Source: Paramecium octaurelia (lineage: Eukaryota > Ciliophora > Oligohymenophorea > Peniculida > Parameciidae). Taken from it: a DNA stretch of 64,000 nt. Each line of letters begins with the position of its first letter. Positions within the stretch are counted from its first letter, which is position 1. The position numbers were made by a program, and so were the translations under genes. The stretch lies in the NCBI GenBank assembly GCA_905182995.1, contig CAJJDP010000025.1:389680-453679 (forward strand). Reading direction: 5' to 3'. The notes under the pieces are model-generated. The model saw nothing but the letters and a program-made list of their open reading frames with translations. It made no database searches and was not told where the DNA came from. Shown one piece after another: positions 61,941-64,000 of the stretch.

Positions 61941-62950
61941 TCATTTATTTTTCTTAATCTTCTTAACATCACTCGGAAGGATAGACTCATACAAATCATT
62001 GGCTTTTTTGAGTTTATCTAATTGAGTTTATTATTAATTCCATCCAAAGTTTATTCTATCTGGTTCTTCATAAGTTCCCATTATTCTATCCCAAACTGAT
62101 GTGAATTTACCAATATTTTTCATCCCACCTGGTCCAGGTTCATGATGAATTGTATGGTGAGTACTATATAATAAAAATTTGAATGGTAAAGCTGGAACAT
62201 TATCATGAATTGAAATAGCCTTGATTTTAATAATATTTAAATTTACCCAAGAGGTTGTACATAAACCAAAGAAAAGGAACAAATTCATGTGAATTGGGAA
62301 GATAAAACATGAGGTGAACATAGGAACTGCTTAAGCAAATGCATCTAATGGATGAAATGCGAATCCGCTGAATGGGGTTATATCTTTTGAAAAATGATGG
62401 ATTCTGTGCAATTTAATGTATAAATAAGGATATGTATGTAGCCATCTATGGACCCAATATCTAATAATTATGATAATTTAATACGTCAATGTTTCGTCAT
62501 ACATAATATGTAAAATTATACTTATAGGAATATACCAATATCCATAATCACTAATATTATAATACATTAAACTGAATCTTGGTTAAGCAACTCTTATTAT
62601 GGAGACTAGGAAGGTCTCAAAAAACATGTTAATCAATGACCATTTGATATCATAGTAGATATAGAATTTGGCATTTAATTTTGGTAAATAAAGTTGTTTA
62701 TTCTTTTTGAAAAAGTAATAATAAGATGAGCACGATAGAGTGAAGTATAAGGCCAATGCAAATAAAAATGTTTAGCACACTGTTGAGATATATTCACCAA
62801 CAATTCCATCCATTCCAAATCTAATAAAATTGCCGGCATAAGATGGATGATTGACATATTCTTCAAGTTTTACGCTACGATCTATCTTTATGAACCCCAA
62901 TAACTCAGCTTATATTATTTAATCATATACATACCTAAATACCAAATCAT
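61941..62950 (-). CDS. Fatty acid hydroxylase / sterol desaturase family enzyme
   Basis: 319 aa; introns of 26 and 24 nt give exactly 320 codons. All three His boxes of the di-iron family are present: YWVHRWLHTYPYLY (H-x3-H), KLHRIHHFSKDITPF (H-x2-H-H) and STHHTIHHEPGPGG (H-x2-H-H). They are set among hydrophobic helices (LFALALYFTLSCSSYYYF; MFTSCFIFPIHMNLFLFFGL). The motif spacing is that of C4-sterol methyl oxidase, C5-desaturase and CH25H-type enzymes of the ER. The start MIWYLAELLGFIKID depends on the first 26-nt intron. Substrate unknown; ciliates modify dietary sterols, so a C-5 or C-4 reaction is plausible. Converges on the cyclase gene, 46 nt between stops. Confidence 0.92.
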
Positions 62951-63121
62951 CTTTTAATATTGATTTTTAATTTATATTGATAAATTATTTGTATGAAGTA
63001 GTATTAATATGTCTGTTGATTAATTAGCAAAATTTAACTTTTTATATTAATAATTTCAGTTTTATTAAGTAGTTATCCATAATAAATACATTCGTTATTT
63101 TAGAAAAAACAATAAAAATAA

Positions 63122-64000
63122 ATGTCAATAATAATACTTCTTTTATCCTTACTTTAATTATCTTAATAGATTTCATTCATAGGATAGACTGCTACGGGTA
63201 ATAGCAAATTAATATTAAATTAGAACGATATTTTCCGAAAATCATGAATTGGATAAAGAAATAGGACTAAAGAATTGATCAAAGAATTGCTTTTGAGTCT
63301 ATACAGTTGATGTTTAAATTTGTGGAAGAAGAACTTACTTATGATACTGAAAACAACGAATTCCTGGAATTATTTTAGTAATAAGTAATCATCATCTTGC
63401 TATTTTTTAGATTTTTAATCTAAGTTAATCTAAAGCAGATTCCGAGCTTTAAAGTTATCAAGCAACGATTAAATTTTTGAATGAGGATCTTAAAAGCGAA
63501 GTCTCTTTCTTCAAAAATATGATTAAGGACAAAGAGAAGATGCTGGAATAAGATATTAAGGAAATTGAAAAATTAAAAAAATAAACAAAAGACAAGAGCA
63601 AAATAGAACAAAAGCTCAAAGATATCAGTTATCTTATTAAAGAGATAGATAGAAACTTGGAAATTGGAACTGCTGAAAAATTATATGGATTATTAGAAAT
63701 CATAGAATCAAAGGCAGTTATTGGATTATTTCAATATTAGAATGAATACTAAGAAATTTAGTAGTACCTAAGAAATGTAGATTTACTCTTCAAATCAAGA
63801 AATTTCTAGTAAGATAAAGTAAATTTATGATAATTTATTTTAGTTTGAAATTGTCAATTTAATATCTATGGTGAAAAATGTCCTTTTAGATTTACATTTA
63901 AACATTATAATTAAATTGTAAGAGGAATAACTAGATGAGTATGAAGCAATGTCCTTTTTTGAAAATAGTAAAGTCACTCATCAGATAGCAAGAGATTACT
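63122..64000 (+). CDS. Secreted coiled-coil protein, 3' end outside window
   Basis: Signal peptide MSIIILLLSLLQLSQQIS, then helical charged sequence (IMNWIKKQDQRIDQRIAF, SIQLMFKFVEEEL). A long coiled coil follows (TIKFLNEDLKSEVSFFKN, MLEQDIKEIEKLKKQTKD). Introns of 26, 26 and 25 nt keep it open to the window edge, so the gene is truncated there (about 265 codons seen). A signal peptide followed by coiled coil is the plan of ciliate trichocyst matrix proteins, stored in secretory granules. This is only a resemblance, since I do not see their specific motifs. Confidence 0.7.

Overview
The window reads as macronuclear DNA of a Paramecium-type ciliate. Three things show this. (1) TAA and TAG occur inside almost every reading frame at conserved Gln positions and TGA is the only stop, so a standard-code reading breaks every gene into fragments. 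(2) Frames are interrupted by 19-33 nt GT...AG introns. When they are removed, the coding length comes out as an exact multiple of three for nearly every model below. (3) The DNA is very AT-rich and packed, with many genes 25-75 nt apart. I would name the genus Paramecium with good confidence but not a species. All models were read by eye. Boundaries of short introns and the first ATG are the least certain parts.

Layout. 0.1-2.5 kb: CFAP97-domain protein and a propeller-like membrane protein (both -). 2.6-5.6 kb: coiled-coil protein (-), ZNF830-like protein and a C2/transmembrane protein (+). 5.6-10.4 kb: EXD2 exonuclease, radial spoke protein 3 and a nucleoside hydrolase, all (-). 10.4-14.3 kb: two small weak genes, a gene-free stretch, then an ERK7/MAPK15 kinase (-). 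14.7-18.6 kb: a tiny lipid-anchored protein, a probable pseudogene and a cGMP-dependent protein kinase (+). 18.7-26.8 kb: RNA polymerase III subunit-like gene (-), two unknowns (+), a long coiled-coil gene (-), a serine hydrolase and a MORN protein (+). 27-35 kb: PUF protein, LRR/EF-hand-like protein, INCENP-like protein and an unknown (+), with a TMEM135-like gene converging on the last. 36-42.5 kb: tubulin-tyrosine-ligase-like enzyme (-), whose start codon is one base from that of an SNF1/AMPK kinase (+), then a NAK kinase, dynein-2 light intermediate chain and a p24 protein. 42.6-44.3 kb: coiled-coil gene and a CCCH zinc-finger gene (-). 44.3-46.1 kb: gene-poor, with a possible ion-channel relic. 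46-50 kb: three unknowns and mitochondrial ribosomal protein uL4. 50-54 kb: CEP135/Bld10 (-). 54.3-61.9 kb: a giant guanylyl cyclase fused to a P4-ATPase-like module. 61.9-64 kb: a fatty-acid-hydroxylase/sterol-desaturase enzyme (-) and the first part of a secreted coiled-coil protein (+).

Functional themes. Cilium and basal-body genes are frequent (CFAP97, RSP3, ERK7, TTLL, dynein-2 LIC, CEP135). The two ends of a cGMP pathway, the cyclase-ATPase fusion and a myristoylation-type PKG, lie in the same window. Four protein kinases are present, plus an INCENP IN-box protein that would activate an Aurora kinase encoded elsewhere. The most unusual gene is the cyclase fusion. Its ATPase half has lost the phosphorylation motif, so it probably works as a sensor, scaffold or regulatory module rather than a flippase.
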